Assembly: GCF_014170305.1 (NCBI RefSeq)
Contig: NZ_LZZT01000031.1
Coordinates: 372,001 to 436,000 of the forward strand
Length of the DNA stretch: 64,000 nucleotides
Origin: Achromobacter sp. UMC71
GTDB taxonomy: Bacteria > Pseudomonadota > Gammaproteobacteria > Burkholderiales > Burkholderiaceae_B
Direction of reading: 5' to 3'
Made by a program: the position numbers and the translations under genes. Below, piece by piece: positions 8,201-16,869 of this stretch (within the stretch, counting starts at the first letter, position 1; each line of letters opens with the position of its first letter). The notes under the pieces were generated by a model. That model was not told the DNA's origin. It saw only the letters and a program-made list of their open reading frames with translations, and made no database searches.

Positions 8201-9031
8201 ATGCCCATCGATCACTACGAAAATTTCCCCGTTGCCTCGCTGCTGCTGCCGCGCCGGCTGCGCGGCGCCGTGACCGATCTGTACCGGTTTGCCCGCGCCG
8301 CCGACGACATCGCCGACGAAGGCAGCGCCAGCGACGCCGAGCGCTTGGCGCAATTGGCGGCGTTTCGCGCCGAACTGCACCGCATCGGCGCCGAACCGGG
8401 CACGGTACCCGCCCCCGGCGCGCCAGCGCTGGCCAGCATCTTCGTGCCGCTGGCCGCCACCATCGCCCGCCACCAGCTGCCCATCACCCCGTTCTACGAC
8501 CTGCTGTCCGCCTTCGAGCAGGACATCAGCGTCAAGCGCTATGACGGCTACGCCGCCCTGGCCGACTACTGCACCCGCTCGGCCAATCCGGTGGGCCGCC
8601 TGATGCTGCACCTGTTCGGCGCCACCGCGCCGCAAGACGTGGAGCAGTCCGACGCCATCTGCACCGGCTTGCAGCAAGTGAACTTCTGGCAGGATGTGCG
8701 GGTCGATTGGCACAAGCACCGCGTCTATATCCCGCAGGAAGACCTGCGCCGCTTCGGCGTCTCGGAAGAAGACCTGGCCGCGGCCCGCCTGACGCCCGCC
8801 TGGCGCGAGCTGATGGCGTTCGAGGTGGAACGCACCCGCTCGCTGCTACACTTCGGCGCTCCGCTGGCGCGCCGCCTGCCGGGCCGCATCGGCCTGGAGC
8901 TGCGCCTGGTGGTGCAAGGCGGCCTGCGCGTGCTGGAGCGTATCGAGGCGGGCGGCTACGATGTATTCATGAACCGCCCCGAATTGGGCGCCAAAGACTG
9001 GGCCATCATGTTGTGGCGCTCTATCAAGTAA
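8201..9031 (+). CDS. hpnC: Squalene synthase component HpnC (hydroxysqualene synthase)
   Basis: 276 aa, squalene/phytoene synthase fold. The first Asp-rich motif is DDIADE at 35-40. The second is [18 protein letters not shown], which keeps QDV followed by an acidic residue. In the HpnCDE route HpnD makes presqualene diphosphate, HpnC converts it to hydroxysqualene and HpnE reduces that to squalene. It lies 19 nt upstream of hpnD and is the first gene of the operon. Confidence 0.9.
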   Translation: MPIDHYENFPVASLLLPRRLRGAVTDLYRFARAADDIADEGSASDAERLAQLAAFRAELHRIGAEPGTVPAPGAPALASIFVPLAATIARHQLPITPFYDLLSAFEQDISVKRYDGYAALADYCTRSANPVGRLMLHLFGATAPQDVEQSDAICTGLQQVNFWQDVRVDWHKHRVYIPQEDLRRFGVSEEDLAAARLTPAWRELMAFEVERTRSLLHFGAPLARRLPGRIGLELRLVVQGGLRVLERIEAGGYDVFMNRPELGAKDWAIMLWRSIK

Positions 9032-9050
9032 GTAACCGGCCCTGCCAACT

Positions 9051-9914
9051 ATGACCCCTGACGAGTACTGCCAGGAGAAAGCCGCCAAAAGCGGTTCCAG
9101 CTTCTACTATTCCTTCCTGTTCCTGCCGCCCGAGCGGCGCCGCGCCATCACGGCGCTGTACGCGTACTGCCGCGAGGTCGATGACGTGGTCGACGAATGC
9201 ACCGACCCGTCGCTGGCGCGCATCAAGCTGGCCTGGTGGCGCACGCAGGTCGACCAGATGTTCGACGGCAAGCCCGACCATCCCGTGACCCGGGCGCTGC
9301 AGCCGCACCTGCAAAGCTGTTCGATCACCCGCGAGCGTCTGCTGGCCATCATCGACGGCATGGAAATGGACCTGGACCAGACCCGCTACCTGGACTGGCC
9401 GGGCCTGCGCAAATATTGCTGGCACGCCGCCGGCGTGGTGGGCGAGCTGTCGGCCGGCGTGTTCGGCTACACCGACCCGGCCACGCTCGTCTACGCCGAA
9501 AAGCTGGGCCTGGCGTTCCAGATGACCAACATCATCCGCGACGTCGGCGACGATGCGCGCCGCGGCCGCATCTACATTCCGGTCAACGACATGCAGCAGT
9601 TCGAGGTCAAGGCTTCGGACATCCTGAACGGCGAATACTCCGAGCGCTTTTCGGCCCTGATGAAGTTCCAGGCCGACCGCGCCCGCGAGCTGTACCGCGA
9701 AGCAATGCGCAGCCTGCCCGAAACCGACCGGCGCGCGCAGCGCCCCGGCCTGATGATGGCGGCGATCTACCACGCGTTGCTCGACGAGATCGAACGCGAC
9801 AACTGGCAGGTGCTGCATCAGCGCATTTCGCTGACGCCCCTGCGCAAGCTCTGGCTGGCCTGGAAAACCTGGGTGGGCGGCGGCCGTGGACTGGTCCGCC
9901 GGTTGGCGCGGTGA
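9051..9914 (+). CDS. hpnD: Presqualene diphosphate synthase HpnD
   Basis: 287 aa. It condenses two farnesyl diphosphates to presqualene diphosphate. The Asp-rich motifs are REVDDVVDE at 41-49 and NIIRDVGDDARRGRIYIP. The N-terminal SSFYYSFLFLPPERRRAI segment is typical of HpnD. It is paralogous to the gene before it. Its stop overlaps the GTG start of hpnE by four bases (GTGA), which points to translational coupling. Confidence 0.92.
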   Translation: MTPDEYCQEKAAKSGSSFYYSFLFLPPERRRAITALYAYCREVDDVVDECTDPSLARIKLAWWRTQVDQMFDGKPDHPVTRALQPHLQSCSITRERLLAIIDGMEMDLDQTRYLDWPGLRKYCWHAAGVVGELSAGVFGYTDPATLVYAEKLGLAFQMTNIIRDVGDDARRGRIYIPVNDMQQFEVKASDILNGEYSERFSALMKFQADRARELYREAMRSLPETDRRAQRPGLMMAAIYHALLDEIERDNWQVLHQRISLTPLRKLWLAWKTWVGGGRGLVRRLAR

Positions 9915-11239
9915 AGGCCGCGGTCATCGGCGCCGGCTGGGCCGGCCTGGCCGCCAGCGTCGCCTTGCGCGAAGCGGGCGCCAAGGTCACGGTCTTTGAA
10001 GCCGGCCACACGCCCGGCGGACGCGCCCGGCGTGTGTTCCACGACGGTTTCGAATCCCCGCTGGACAACGGCCAGCACCTGCTGTCGGGCGCCTACAAGC
10101 ACACGCTGGCGTTGATGCGCCGGGTGGGCCGCAACCCCGATGCCCTGCTGATGCGTCGGCCCTTGCGCCTGGCCAGCCTGGACGGCCGCTTCCATCTATC
10201 GGCGCCGCGCCTGCCCGCGCCCCTGCACATGGCGGTGGCGATCTTGCGCGCCCGCGGCCTGTCGTGGGCCGACCGCCTGGCCACGCTGCGCCTGATGCGC
10301 GGCCTGCGCACCATGTCCTGGAAGCCGCCACGCGACTGGACCGTGCAGCAGCTGCTGCACTACCACGCGCAATCCGACACGCTGATCCGCCAGGTCTGGG
10401 AACCCCTCTGCCTGGCCGCGCTGAATACCCCGCTGGCCACGGCCTGCGCCGGGCTGTTCGCCCGCGTGCTGCGCGACAGCCTGGCCGGCCGCCGCGAAGA
10501 CAGCGACCTGCTCATGCCCTGCACCGACCTGTCGGCGCTGTGGCCCGATGCCGCCGCGCGCCTGGTCACCATGCGCTACGGCAGCACCGTGCGCCAACTG
10601 CAGCCGGCCGAGGACGGCATCGACATCAACCAGGAACGCTTCGACGCCGCCGTGCTGGCGGTGCCGCCGGCCTTCGCGGCGCGCCTGCTCGAAGGCCCGT
10701 TGCGGGCCGCGGGCGCGACCGGGCTGCTGGATGCGCTGCGGGCCTTTGACTACCTGCCCATCGCCACGCTCAATCTACGCCTGGCCGAACCCTGGCGCCT
10801 GCCCGAACCCATGATGATGCTGCGCGAGGAACCCGCGCGCGGCCATGTGGGCCAATGGCTGTTCGACCGCGCGCAGCTGGCGGGCGACGCCCAGGCCGGC
10901 GAACTCGCGGTGGTGGCCAGCGCCGCCACCACGCTGACCGAGCGCAATCGCCAGCAATCCATCGAAGCGCTGATCGACCAGGTGGCCGAACAGGCCGCGG
11001 CCTATCCGCAACGGCTGCCGCCGATGCCCGAAGTATCGGCGGCTGAACTGTTCATCGAGAAGCGCGCCACCTTCGCGGCGGTGCCGGGCCTGAGCCGGCC
11101 GCTGAATACCACGCCCTGGCCCACGCTGGCCTTGGCCGGCGACTGGACCGACACGGGCTACCCCGGCGTGCTGGAAGGCGCGGTGCGCAGCGGGCTGGAA
11201 GCCGCGCGGGTGTTGAATCCCCGGGCTGGCGACTACTAA
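9911..11239 (+). CDS. hpnE: Hydroxysqualene dehydroxylase HpnE
   Basis: 442 aa FAD amine-oxidase/desaturase-type flavoprotein that reduces hydroxysqualene to squalene. The dinucleotide motif GAGWAG is at 7-12, followed by the ADP-binding end VTVFEAGHTPGGRAR. The C-terminal FAD segment is LALAGDWTDTGYPGVLEGAVRSG. GTG 9911 is chosen because it puts the Rossmann motif at the N-terminus and overlaps the hpnD stop. A longer open frame extends upstream but lies inside hpnD. No squalene-hopene cyclase gene is in the window, so the product's final use (hopanoids) is inferred from the family. Confidence 0.92.
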   Translation: MKAAVIGAGWAGLAASVALREAGAKVTVFEAGHTPGGRARRVFHDGFESPLDNGQHLLSGAYKHTLALMRRVGRNPDALLMRRPLRLASLDGRFHLSAPRLPAPLHMAVAILRARGLSWADRLATLRLMRGLRTMSWKPPRDWTVQQLLHYHAQSDTLIRQVWEPLCLAALNTPLATACAGLFARVLRDSLAGRREDSDLLMPCTDLSALWPDAAARLVTMRYGSTVRQLQPAEDGIDINQERFDAAVLAVPPAFAARLLEGPLRAAGATGLLDALRAFDYLPIATLNLRLAEPWRLPEPMMMLREEPARGHVGQWLFDRAQLAGDAQAGELAVVASAATTLTERNRQQSIEALIDQVAEQAAAYPQRLPPMPEVSAAELFIEKRATFAAVPGLSRPLNTTPWPTLALAGDWTDTGYPGVLEGAVRSGLEAARVLNPRAGDY

Positions 11240-11262
11240 GCAGAAGCGCGGGGGGCACGGCC

Positions 11263-11288
11263 AGGGCCTGTTCACACTAGAAGGCCCT
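11263..11288. repeat. Half copy of the dispersed palindromic repeat
   Basis: AGGGCCTGTTCACACTAGA plus AGGCCCT. The outer 7-bp arms pair (11263-11269 with 11282-11288). It sits between convergent hpnE and crcB and overlaps the last bases of crcB. It shares AGGGCCTGTTCMCACTRG with the full copy at 19493-19538. Confidence 0.7.
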
Positions 11289-11679
11289 AGCGCAGCAGGT
11301 TGACCGTGGCCAGCCCCAACCCCGTCAGCAGCAGCGACCCCAGCAGGCTGAAGCCGGCGTAGCCCAGCGCGCCGGCATACGCGCCGCGTTCCAGCATGGC
11401 GACTGTTTCAGCCGAGAAGGTCGAGAACGTGGTCAGGCCGCCCATGAAGCCGGTGATGGCGCCCAGCCGCACCCAGGCTGGCCATTCCGGGTGGCCGGCA
11501 ACCAGCGCCAGCAACAGGCCGACCAGATACCCCCCCGCCAGATTGACCGCCAGCGTGCCCCAGGGCCAGGACTCAGTGTTCAGCCACAGGCTGGCCAGCC
11601 AGCGGGCCCATGCGCCCAGCACGGCGCCCAGGCCCACGGCCAGGAAATTCAGGGGAATCAGGGTCTGGTAGGCGGACAT
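11287..11679 (-). CDS. crcB: Fluoride ion channel CrcB/Fluc
   Basis: 130 aa with four predicted membrane helices. It exports fluoride as a dual-topology dimer. Family signatures are GAVLGAWARW near the N-terminus, WGTLAVNLAGGYLVG in helix 2 and GFMGGLTTFSTFS in helix 3, which carries the Phe-box and pore threonines. It starts three bases after the stop of the HdeD-like gene and is surely cotranscribed with it. I see no fluoride riboswitch upstream of the pair. Confidence 0.95.
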   Translation of the reverse strand: MSAYQTLIPLNFLAVGLGAVLGAWARWLASLWLNTESWPWGTLAVNLAGGYLVGLLLALVAGHPEWPAWVRLGAITGFMGGLTTFSTFSAETVAMLERGAYAGALGYAGFSLLGSLLLTGLGLATVNLLR

Positions 11680-11682
11680 GGC

Positions 11683-12237
11683 TCAGGGGGCGCGGTGCTG
11701 CTTCAGGCGCAAGGAAAAGACCAGCAGCAGTATGCCAAAGAACACCGCGTAGATGCCGATGACCCACACCAGCGCCAGGGCGCCCGCGCCCGGCTGCGCG
11801 ATCAGCATGGCGCCGAACAGGATCGACACCAGGCCCGACAGCCCCAGGAACCATTCGTTGCGGATGTCCTTGCGAAAGCGGATCGCGGCGATGACCTGGA
11901 ACAGGCCGGCCACCAGCGCCCAGATGGCGATGATGTAGAGCAGGACCAGCGCGGTCAGGCCCGGCCACAGGAACGTGACGATGCCAGCGGCCACGCCCAG
12001 CAGGCCGACGATGATCAGCGCCCATAGCGGCTTGCCCTGGTCGCGGATGCGAAAGCCCGCGATCAACGCCAGCACGCCATCGACCAGCGCGAACGCGCCC
12101 CAGACCAGCACCAGCGCCGACAACGTGATGGCCGGCATGAACATGGCCATCAAGCCGAACAGGATGGCGACCACGCCGCGCAGCGCCACCCAACCCCAAT
12201 GACGACCGATCTGATCCACGACTTGCGATTCAAGCAT
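11683..12237 (-). CDS. HdeD/DUF308-family membrane protein
   Basis: 184 aa with about six hydrophobic helices, among them WVALRGVVAILFGLMAMFMP, LSALVLVWGAFALVDGVLAL and IVGLLGVAAGIVTFLWPGLT, repeating the short-helix pattern of the HdeD (DUF308) family. HdeD in E. coli is tied to acid resistance, but most members have no known activity. It is the promoter-proximal gene of the pair with crcB and is divergent from the iron-type cluster starting at 12395. Confidence 0.8.
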   Translation of the reverse strand: MLESQVVDQIGRHWGWVALRGVVAILFGLMAMFMPAITLSALVLVWGAFALVDGVLALIAGFRIRDQGKPLWALIIVGLLGVAAGIVTFLWPGLTALVLLYIIAIWALVAGLFQVIAAIRFRKDIRNEWFLGLSGLVSILFGAMLIAQPGAGALALVWVIGIYAVFFGILLLVFSLRLKQHRAP

Positions 12238-12337
12238 GACGACCTCCGAGGGTGTGTACGGGTGCCCTATCTTATCGCCGCGCCCGGGAAGCGGTCCGAA
12301 ATCGATTGAAATTTATTCGCGCGTTAACAATGTGTTC

Positions 12338-12356
12338 TATAAGAGTAATTCTCATT
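12338..12356. promoter_or_regulatory. Probable Fur box
   Basis: TATAAGAGTAATTCTCATT matches the 19-bp consensus GATAATGATAATCATTATC at 11 positions and contains the typical half AATTCTCATT. It lies 38 nt before the PepSY gene start, where Fur binding would shut the five-gene cluster when iron is plentiful. The gene content supports this reading. Confidence 0.6.
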
Positions 12357-12394
12357 TGAATGTTAGAATCCGGCCCTTCGATTTCGCCCATCCC

Positions 12395-13021
12395 ATGGAC
12401 AGTCACGCATCCCCCCGGCGCCGGGCCTATTGGCTCAAGACGCTGCACCAATGGCACTGGATCAGCTCGGCGCTCTGCCTGCTGGGCATGCTGCTGTTCG
12501 CGGTCACAGGCCTGACGCTGAACAACGCCTCGCACATCGAATCGAAGGCGGTCGTGGCTACCCGCCAGGCGCGCCTGCCCGACACCGTGCTGGCGCAGCT
12601 GACCGCCCCGGCCAGCCAGAAGAAAGCCCCGCTGCCCGTTGCCGTCGCCCAGTGGCTGGACCAGGAACTGGACGCGGGCGCGGCCGGCCGCGACGCCGAA
12701 TGGTCGGCCGGCGAAGTCTACGTATCCCTGCCGCGCGCCGGCGGCGACGCCTGGCTGTCGATCGACCGCGACAGCGGCGAGGTCGAGTACGAACGCACCG
12801 ACCGCGGCTGGATCGCCTACCTCAACGACCTGCACAAGGGCCGCAACACCGGCCTGGCCTGGAGCTGGTTCCTGGACATTTTCGCCATCGCCTGTCTGGT
12901 CTTTTCACTGACCGGGCTGGTGCTGCTCAAGATGCACGCGGGCAACCGTGGCGCGACCTGGCCCATGGTGGGGCTGGGCGTCGTGATCCCGCTGGTCCTG
13001 GCCTTGCTCTTCATTCACTGA
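12395..13021 (+). CDS. PepSY-associated membrane protein, first gene of the flavin/iron cluster
   Basis: 208 aa. An N-terminal helix (ALCLLGMLLFAVTGLTLNN, about 30-48) anchors a periplasmic PepSY-like domain containing VYVSLPRAGGDAWLSIDRDSGEVEYE. It is followed by a His-containing segment (LNDLHKGRNTG) and two C-terminal helices. Proteins of this type are typically encoded beside TonB siderophore receptors, and longer relatives are siderophore-iron reductases that carry electrons across the inner membrane. The short form here probably works with the next four genes. A probable Fur box lies just upstream. Confidence 0.75.
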   Translation: MDSHASPRRRAYWLKTLHQWHWISSALCLLGMLLFAVTGLTLNNASHIESKAVVATRQARLPDTVLAQLTAPASQKKAPLPVAVAQWLDQELDAGAAGRDAEWSAGEVYVSLPRAGGDAWLSIDRDSGEVEYERTDRGWIAYLNDLHKGRNTGLAWSWFLDIFAIACLVFSLTGLVLLKMHAGNRGATWPMVGLGVVIPLVLALLFIH

Positions 13022-13048
13022 TTCACCCGATCCGCCCTGGAGATTTCC

Positions 13049-13564
13049 ATGCGCAAGTTATTGCTGTCGGCCCTGCTGGCCGGCCTGATCGCCCGAACGG
13101 CCCATGCCGCCGACATCGGCCTGTCCATCGAAGTGCCGCGCCTGGACGTGGCCGAGTACCACCGTCCGTACGTGGCGATCTGGATCGAAAACCCCGACCA
13201 GAGCGTGGCCGCCGACCTGGCCGTCTGGTACGACGTGGCCAAGAAGAACAACGAAGGCACCGAATGGCTCAAGGACATGCGCCAGTGGTGGCGCCGCAGC
13301 GGCCGCAACCAGACCTTCCCGGTCGATGGCGTCAGCGGCGCGACCAAGCCGGCTGGCAAGCATGCCCTGCGCTTTGACGCCAACGCCAAACCCCTGGCCG
13401 GCCTGAAGCCGGGCCAGTACGCGGTGGTGGTGGAAGCGGCGCGCGAAGTGGGCGGCCGCGAACTGCTGCGCATCCCCTTCCAGTGGCCGCCGCAAAAGAC
13501 CGAGCAACTGACCGCGCGCGGCGAACACGAGCTGGGCGCCATCGCCCTGGACCTGAAACCTTGA
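13049..13564 (+). CDS. Periplasmic DUF2271 protein with an ApbE flavinylation motif
   Basis: 171 aa. A signal peptide (about 1-20, cut near AHA-AD) precedes a DUF2271 beta-rich domain. Residues 93-99 read DGVSGAT, which fits the Dxx(S/T)GA(S/T) pattern where ApbE attaches FMN through a phosphoester to the last Thr (T99). NqrC and RnfG carry the same kind of motif. An apbE gene lies two genes downstream, so this is probably a covalent FMN carrier in the periplasm, accepting electrons from the PepSY membrane partner. DUF2271 has no established reaction of its own. Confidence 0.8.
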   Translation: MRKLLLSALLAGLIARTAHAADIGLSIEVPRLDVAEYHRPYVAIWIENPDQSVAADLAVWYDVAKKNNEGTEWLKDMRQWWRRSGRNQTFPVDGVSGATKPAGKHALRFDANAKPLAGLKPGQYAVVVEAAREVGGRELLRIPFQWPPQKTEQLTARGEHELGAIALDLKP

Positions 13565-13596
13565 TCCACCCCTCTCACCTCTCTAGGAACGCAACC

Positions 13597-14397
13597 ATGA
13601 AATCCGCCGCCAAACTGGCCGCCGCCCTGGCGCTGTGCCTGCCCTTCGCCGCCCAGGCCCATGACGTCTGGATGGTGCCGTCGTCGACCGTGCTGTCGGG
13701 CACCGACAGCTGGATCACCGTGGACGCCGCGGTGGGCAACGACAAGTTCTATTTCAACCATGCGCCGCTGCGCCTGGACGGCCTGGCCGTGGTGGCGCCG
13801 GACGGCTCGGCCGCCGACGCCGAAAACCTGAACCGCGGCAAGCTGCGCAGCACCTTCGACCTGCAACTCAAGCAGGCCGGCACCTACCGCATCGCGGTGG
13901 TGAACGACGGCGTGTTCGCGCGCTGGAAGGAAGACGGCAAGCCCAAGCGCTACTTCGGCAAGCCCGAAGGCCTGGCGCAAGCCGTGCCGGCCGGCGCCGC
14001 CGACCTGGAAGTGACCCAGAGCCTGGGCCGCGTCGAGACCTTCGTGACGGCCGGCAAGCCCAGCGCCGTCAAGCCCGTAGGCCGCGGCCTGGAGCTGGCG
14101 CCCGCCACGCACCCCAACGATCTGTTCACCGGCGAAGCGGCCAGCTTCCAGATGCTGCTGGATGGCAAGCCCGCCGCCGGCCTGGACGTGACCATCGTGC
14201 CCGGCGGCAGCCGCTATCGCGACAAGGTCGGCGAAATCGCCGTGAAGACCGACAAGGACGGCAAGTTCTCGGTCAAGTGGCCGCAGCCCGGCCTGTACTG
14301 GATCGAAGCCGGCACCGAAGACGCCAAGGTCACCGTGCCGCAGGCCAAGAAGCGCCGGCTGTCGTACGCCGGCACGGTCGAAGTGCTGCAGCCCTGA
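13597..14397 (+). CDS. Periplasmic DUF4198 protein
   Basis: 266 aa. A signal peptide (about 1-20) ends QAHDVWMVPSS, so mature HDVW is at the N-terminus, as usual for DUF4198. The C-terminal part looks like an Ig/carboxypeptidase-regulatory fold (KPAAGLDVTIVPGG, GEIAVKTDKDGKFSVKWPQPGLYWIEA). Related proteins are commonly encoded with metal-uptake receptors and may bind metal or complex at the N-terminal His. Its role is inferred from its position between the flavin carrier and ApbE. Confidence 0.75.
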   Translation: MKSAAKLAAALALCLPFAAQAHDVWMVPSSTVLSGTDSWITVDAAVGNDKFYFNHAPLRLDGLAVVAPDGSAADAENLNRGKLRSTFDLQLKQAGTYRIAVVNDGVFARWKEDGKPKRYFGKPEGLAQAVPAGAADLEVTQSLGRVETFVTAGKPSAVKPVGRGLELAPATHPNDLFTGEAASFQMLLDGKPAAGLDVTIVPGGSRYRDKVGEIAVKTDKDGKFSVKWPQPGLYWIEAGTEDAKVTVPQAKKRRLSYAGTVEVLQP

Positions 14398-14410
14398 CCG
14401 GTTGCCCCGC

Positions 14411-15424
14411 ATGAGGTCCGTCCCTTCCTACGCCCCGCGCGGCGCGGCGCCAGCCATGCGTGTCCGCTTCGGCGCCCTGCCCTTGCGGGCCGCGGCGCTG
14501 GCGGGCGCGACCATGGGCACCACCTGGTCAGCGCGGCTGGCGCTGCCGGCCGGCGCCACCGACGCGTCCGCGCGGCAGGCGATCCAGGCCGCGCTGGACG
14601 AGGTGGTCGCGCAGATGAGCACCTGGGAAGCGGAATCGGACATCAGCCGCTACAACCGCGCCGCCGCCGGCTGGCGCGAGCTGCCCGCCGCGTTCTTCCA
14701 TGTGCTGCGCCATGCGCTGGCGCTGGCTGAAGATTGCGGCGGCGCCTATGACCCGACGGTGGGGCCGCTGGTCAACGCCTGGGGGTTCGGGCCGTGGCAG
14801 CGCGCCTTCGAACCGCCGTCCGCCGCCGCCATCGAGGCAGCCTGGCTGCGCTGCGGCTGGCGCCGCGTGCAACTGGACGAGGCGCGCCAGGCCGCGCACC
14901 AGCCCGGCGGCATCTACCTGGACCTGTCCTCCATCGCCAAAGGCTATGGCGTGGACCGCGCCGCGCAGGCGCTGGATGCGCTGGGCATCGCGAACTACCT
15001 GGTGGAAGTGGGCGGCGAGCTGCGCGCGCGCGGCAAGCGGCCCGATGGCGCGCCGTGGCGTGTAGCGGTCGAAGTGCCCGACGGCAGCGACGACCACGCG
15101 CTGGCCTTGCCCTTGCAGGACCTCTCCATCGCCACCTCGGGCGACTACCGCCGCCATGCGGGCGACGGCGATGCCCGCTATGCCCACACGATCGACCCGC
15201 GCAGCGGCCAGCCGGTACGCAACGGCGTGGCGTCCGTCACCGTGCTGCACGCCGGCTGCATGCAGGCCGACGCGCTGGCCACCGCGCTGACGGTGCTAGG
15301 CGAACGCGACGGCCTGGCCCATGCCGAACGTCATGGCGTAGCTGCCTTGTTCATCCTGCGCGAAGCCGATGGCTACCGTGTCAGCGCCACCGCCGCCTTC
15401 CAGGCGCTGGCCGCCCCCTGCTGA
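14411..15424 (+). CDS. apbE: FAD:protein FMN transferase
   Basis: About 337 aa. ApbE moves FMN from FAD to a Thr in target proteins with Mg2+. Visible family signatures: GATMGTTWSARL near 37-48, PTVGPLVNAWGFG, YLDLSSIAKGYGVDRAAQAL, GGELRARGKRPDGAPW, ATSGDYRR, HTIDPRSGQPV and ADALATAL. The target motif is in the DUF2271 protein two genes upstream. A cleavable signal peptide or lipobox is not obvious, which is odd for an enzyme whose target is exported. The start is uncertain: ATG 14411 and ATG 14456 are both possible. Confidence 0.88.
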   Translation: MRSVPSYAPRGAAPAMRVRFGALPLRAAALAGATMGTTWSARLALPAGATDASARQAIQAALDEVVAQMSTWEAESDISRYNRAAAGWRELPAAFFHVLRHALALAEDCGGAYDPTVGPLVNAWGFGPWQRAFEPPSAAAIEAAWLRCGWRRVQLDEARQAAHQPGGIYLDLSSIAKGYGVDRAAQALDALGIANYLVEVGGELRARGKRPDGAPWRVAVEVPDGSDDHALALPLQDLSIATSGDYRRHAGDGDARYAHTIDPRSGQPVRNGVASVTVLHAGCMQADALATALTVLGERDGLAHAERHGVAALFILREADGYRVSATAAFQALAAPC

Positions 15425-15427
15425 CTT

Positions 15428-16849
15428 ATGACGCTGCGCTGGATTGCCGCTGCGTGCGTGGTGCTGGCCTGGCTGCTGTTGTGCGGCTGGGCCTGGCGCG
15501 GCGTCAGGCGCCGCCGGTCGCAAGCCTTGGCGGCTCGACAGGACCTGGATGCCCCGGCCGCGCAGGACGACATGCTGGTCGCCTATGCCAGCCAGACCGG
15601 CTACGCCGAAGCCTTGGCCGCGCAGACCGCCGATGCGCTACGCGCCGGCGGCTTGACGGTGCGCGTCACCCCGCTGGGCCAGCTGGATGCCGCGCGCCTG
15701 GCCAGTTACCGCCGCGTGCTGTTCATCGCCAGCACGTATGGCGAAGGCGATCCGCCCGATGCAGCGGCCGCGTTCGCGGGACAGGTCATGCAGAGCGGCG
15801 CCCGTCCGGCGGCGCCGGCCGCCGGCGCGTCCCTTCCCCACCGCGAAACGCCCACCACCTTGGCCGGCCTGCAATACGCCGTGCTGGCGCTGGGCGACAG
15901 CGACTACGCCCACTTCTGCGGCTTTGGCCATCGGCTGGACGACTGGCTGCACGCGCAAGGCGCGGCCCCGCTGTTCGATCTGGTCGAGGTCGACGACGGC
16001 GACCCGGCCGCGCTGCGTCACTGGCAGCATCACCTGGGCCTGCTGGCCGGCCGCAGCGACTTGCCCGACTGGCAGGCGCCGGCGTATGAATCCTGGCGCC
16101 TGGCGCGGCGCGAACTGCTCAATCCCGGCAGCCAGGGCGGGCCCTGCTACCTGCTGACGCTGACGCCGCCCGACGCCGCCACGCCCGCCTGGCAGGCCGG
16201 CGACATCGCGGAAGTCGGCCCGCGCCAGATGCGCGGCGGCCCCTTGATGGCGCACCGCGAATACTCGATTGCGTCGCTGCCCGCCGACGGCACGCTGCAA
16301 CTGCTGGTGCGCCAGATGCGCGCCGCGGACGGCGGGCTGGGCCTGGGCAGCGGTTGGCTGACGCACATCGCGCAGACGGGCGACGAGATCGCCTTGCGGG
16401 TGCGCGGCAACCGCAATTTCCATGCGCCGCAGGACGGCCGTCCGCTGATCCTGGTGGGCAACGGCACGGGCCTGGCAGGCTTGCGCGCGCTGATCAAGGC
16501 ACGGCGGATGGCGGGGCACCGACGCAACTGGCTGGTGTTCGGCGAACGCAACGCGGCGCACGATGGCTTTTGCCGCGACGAGATCGAGGCCTGGCACCGG
16601 GACGGCACGCTGGCACGCGTGGACACCGTGTATTCGCGCGACCAGGCCGAGCGCCGCTACGTGCAGCATTGCTTGCTGGAACAAGCGGAACGCGTGAAAG
16701 CCTGGGTCGACGACGGCGCCGCGATCTATGTCTGCGGCAGCCTGCAAGGCATGGCGGGCGGCGTGGACGCCGCCCTGCGCCAGATGCTGGGCGACGATCC
16801 ACTGCAGACGATGCTGCACGACGGCCGCTACCGGCGCGACGTGTATTGA
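15428..16849 (+). CDS. Membrane-anchored NADPH diflavin reductase (CysJ-like)
   Basis: 473 aa. One N-terminal membrane helix (IAAACVVLAWLLLCGWAW, 5-22) with a following Arg-rich stretch keeps the enzyme on the cytoplasmic face. Then comes a flavodoxin domain (YASQTGYAEALA, STYGEGDPPDA, LALGDSDYAHFCGFG), an FAD-binding domain (HREYSIAS) and an NADP domain (GNGTGLAGLRALI, FGERN, YVCGSLQGMAGGV). This is the layout of the sulfite reductase flavoprotein and cytochrome P450 reductase family. It begins three bases after apbE. Electrons from NADPH could pass to the PepSY membrane protein and then to the FMN carrier. Confidence 0.85.
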   Translation: MTLRWIAAACVVLAWLLLCGWAWRGVRRRRSQALAARQDLDAPAAQDDMLVAYASQTGYAEALAAQTADALRAGGLTVRVTPLGQLDAARLASYRRVLFIASTYGEGDPPDAAAAFAGQVMQSGARPAAPAAGASLPHRETPTTLAGLQYAVLALGDSDYAHFCGFGHRLDDWLHAQGAAPLFDLVEVDDGDPAALRHWQHHLGLLAGRSDLPDWQAPAYESWRLARRELLNPGSQGGPCYLLTLTPPDAATPAWQAGDIAEVGPRQMRGGPLMAHREYSIASLPADGTLQLLVRQMRAADGGLGLGSGWLTHIAQTGDEIALRVRGNRNFHAPQDGRPLILVGNGTGLAGLRALIKARRMAGHRRNWLVFGERNAAHDGFCRDEIEAWHRDGTLARVDTVYSRDQAERRYVQHCLLEQAERVKAWVDDGAAIYVCGSLQGMAGGVDAALRQMLGDDPLQTMLHDGRYRRDVY

Positions 16850-16869
16850 CGCGCCGCCGCGCCTGCATC

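Noticed and set aside
12238..12394. A fluoride riboswitch ahead of the hdeD-crcB pair
   Set aside because: I looked for the crcB-motif pseudoknot elements upstream of the first gene and saw none.
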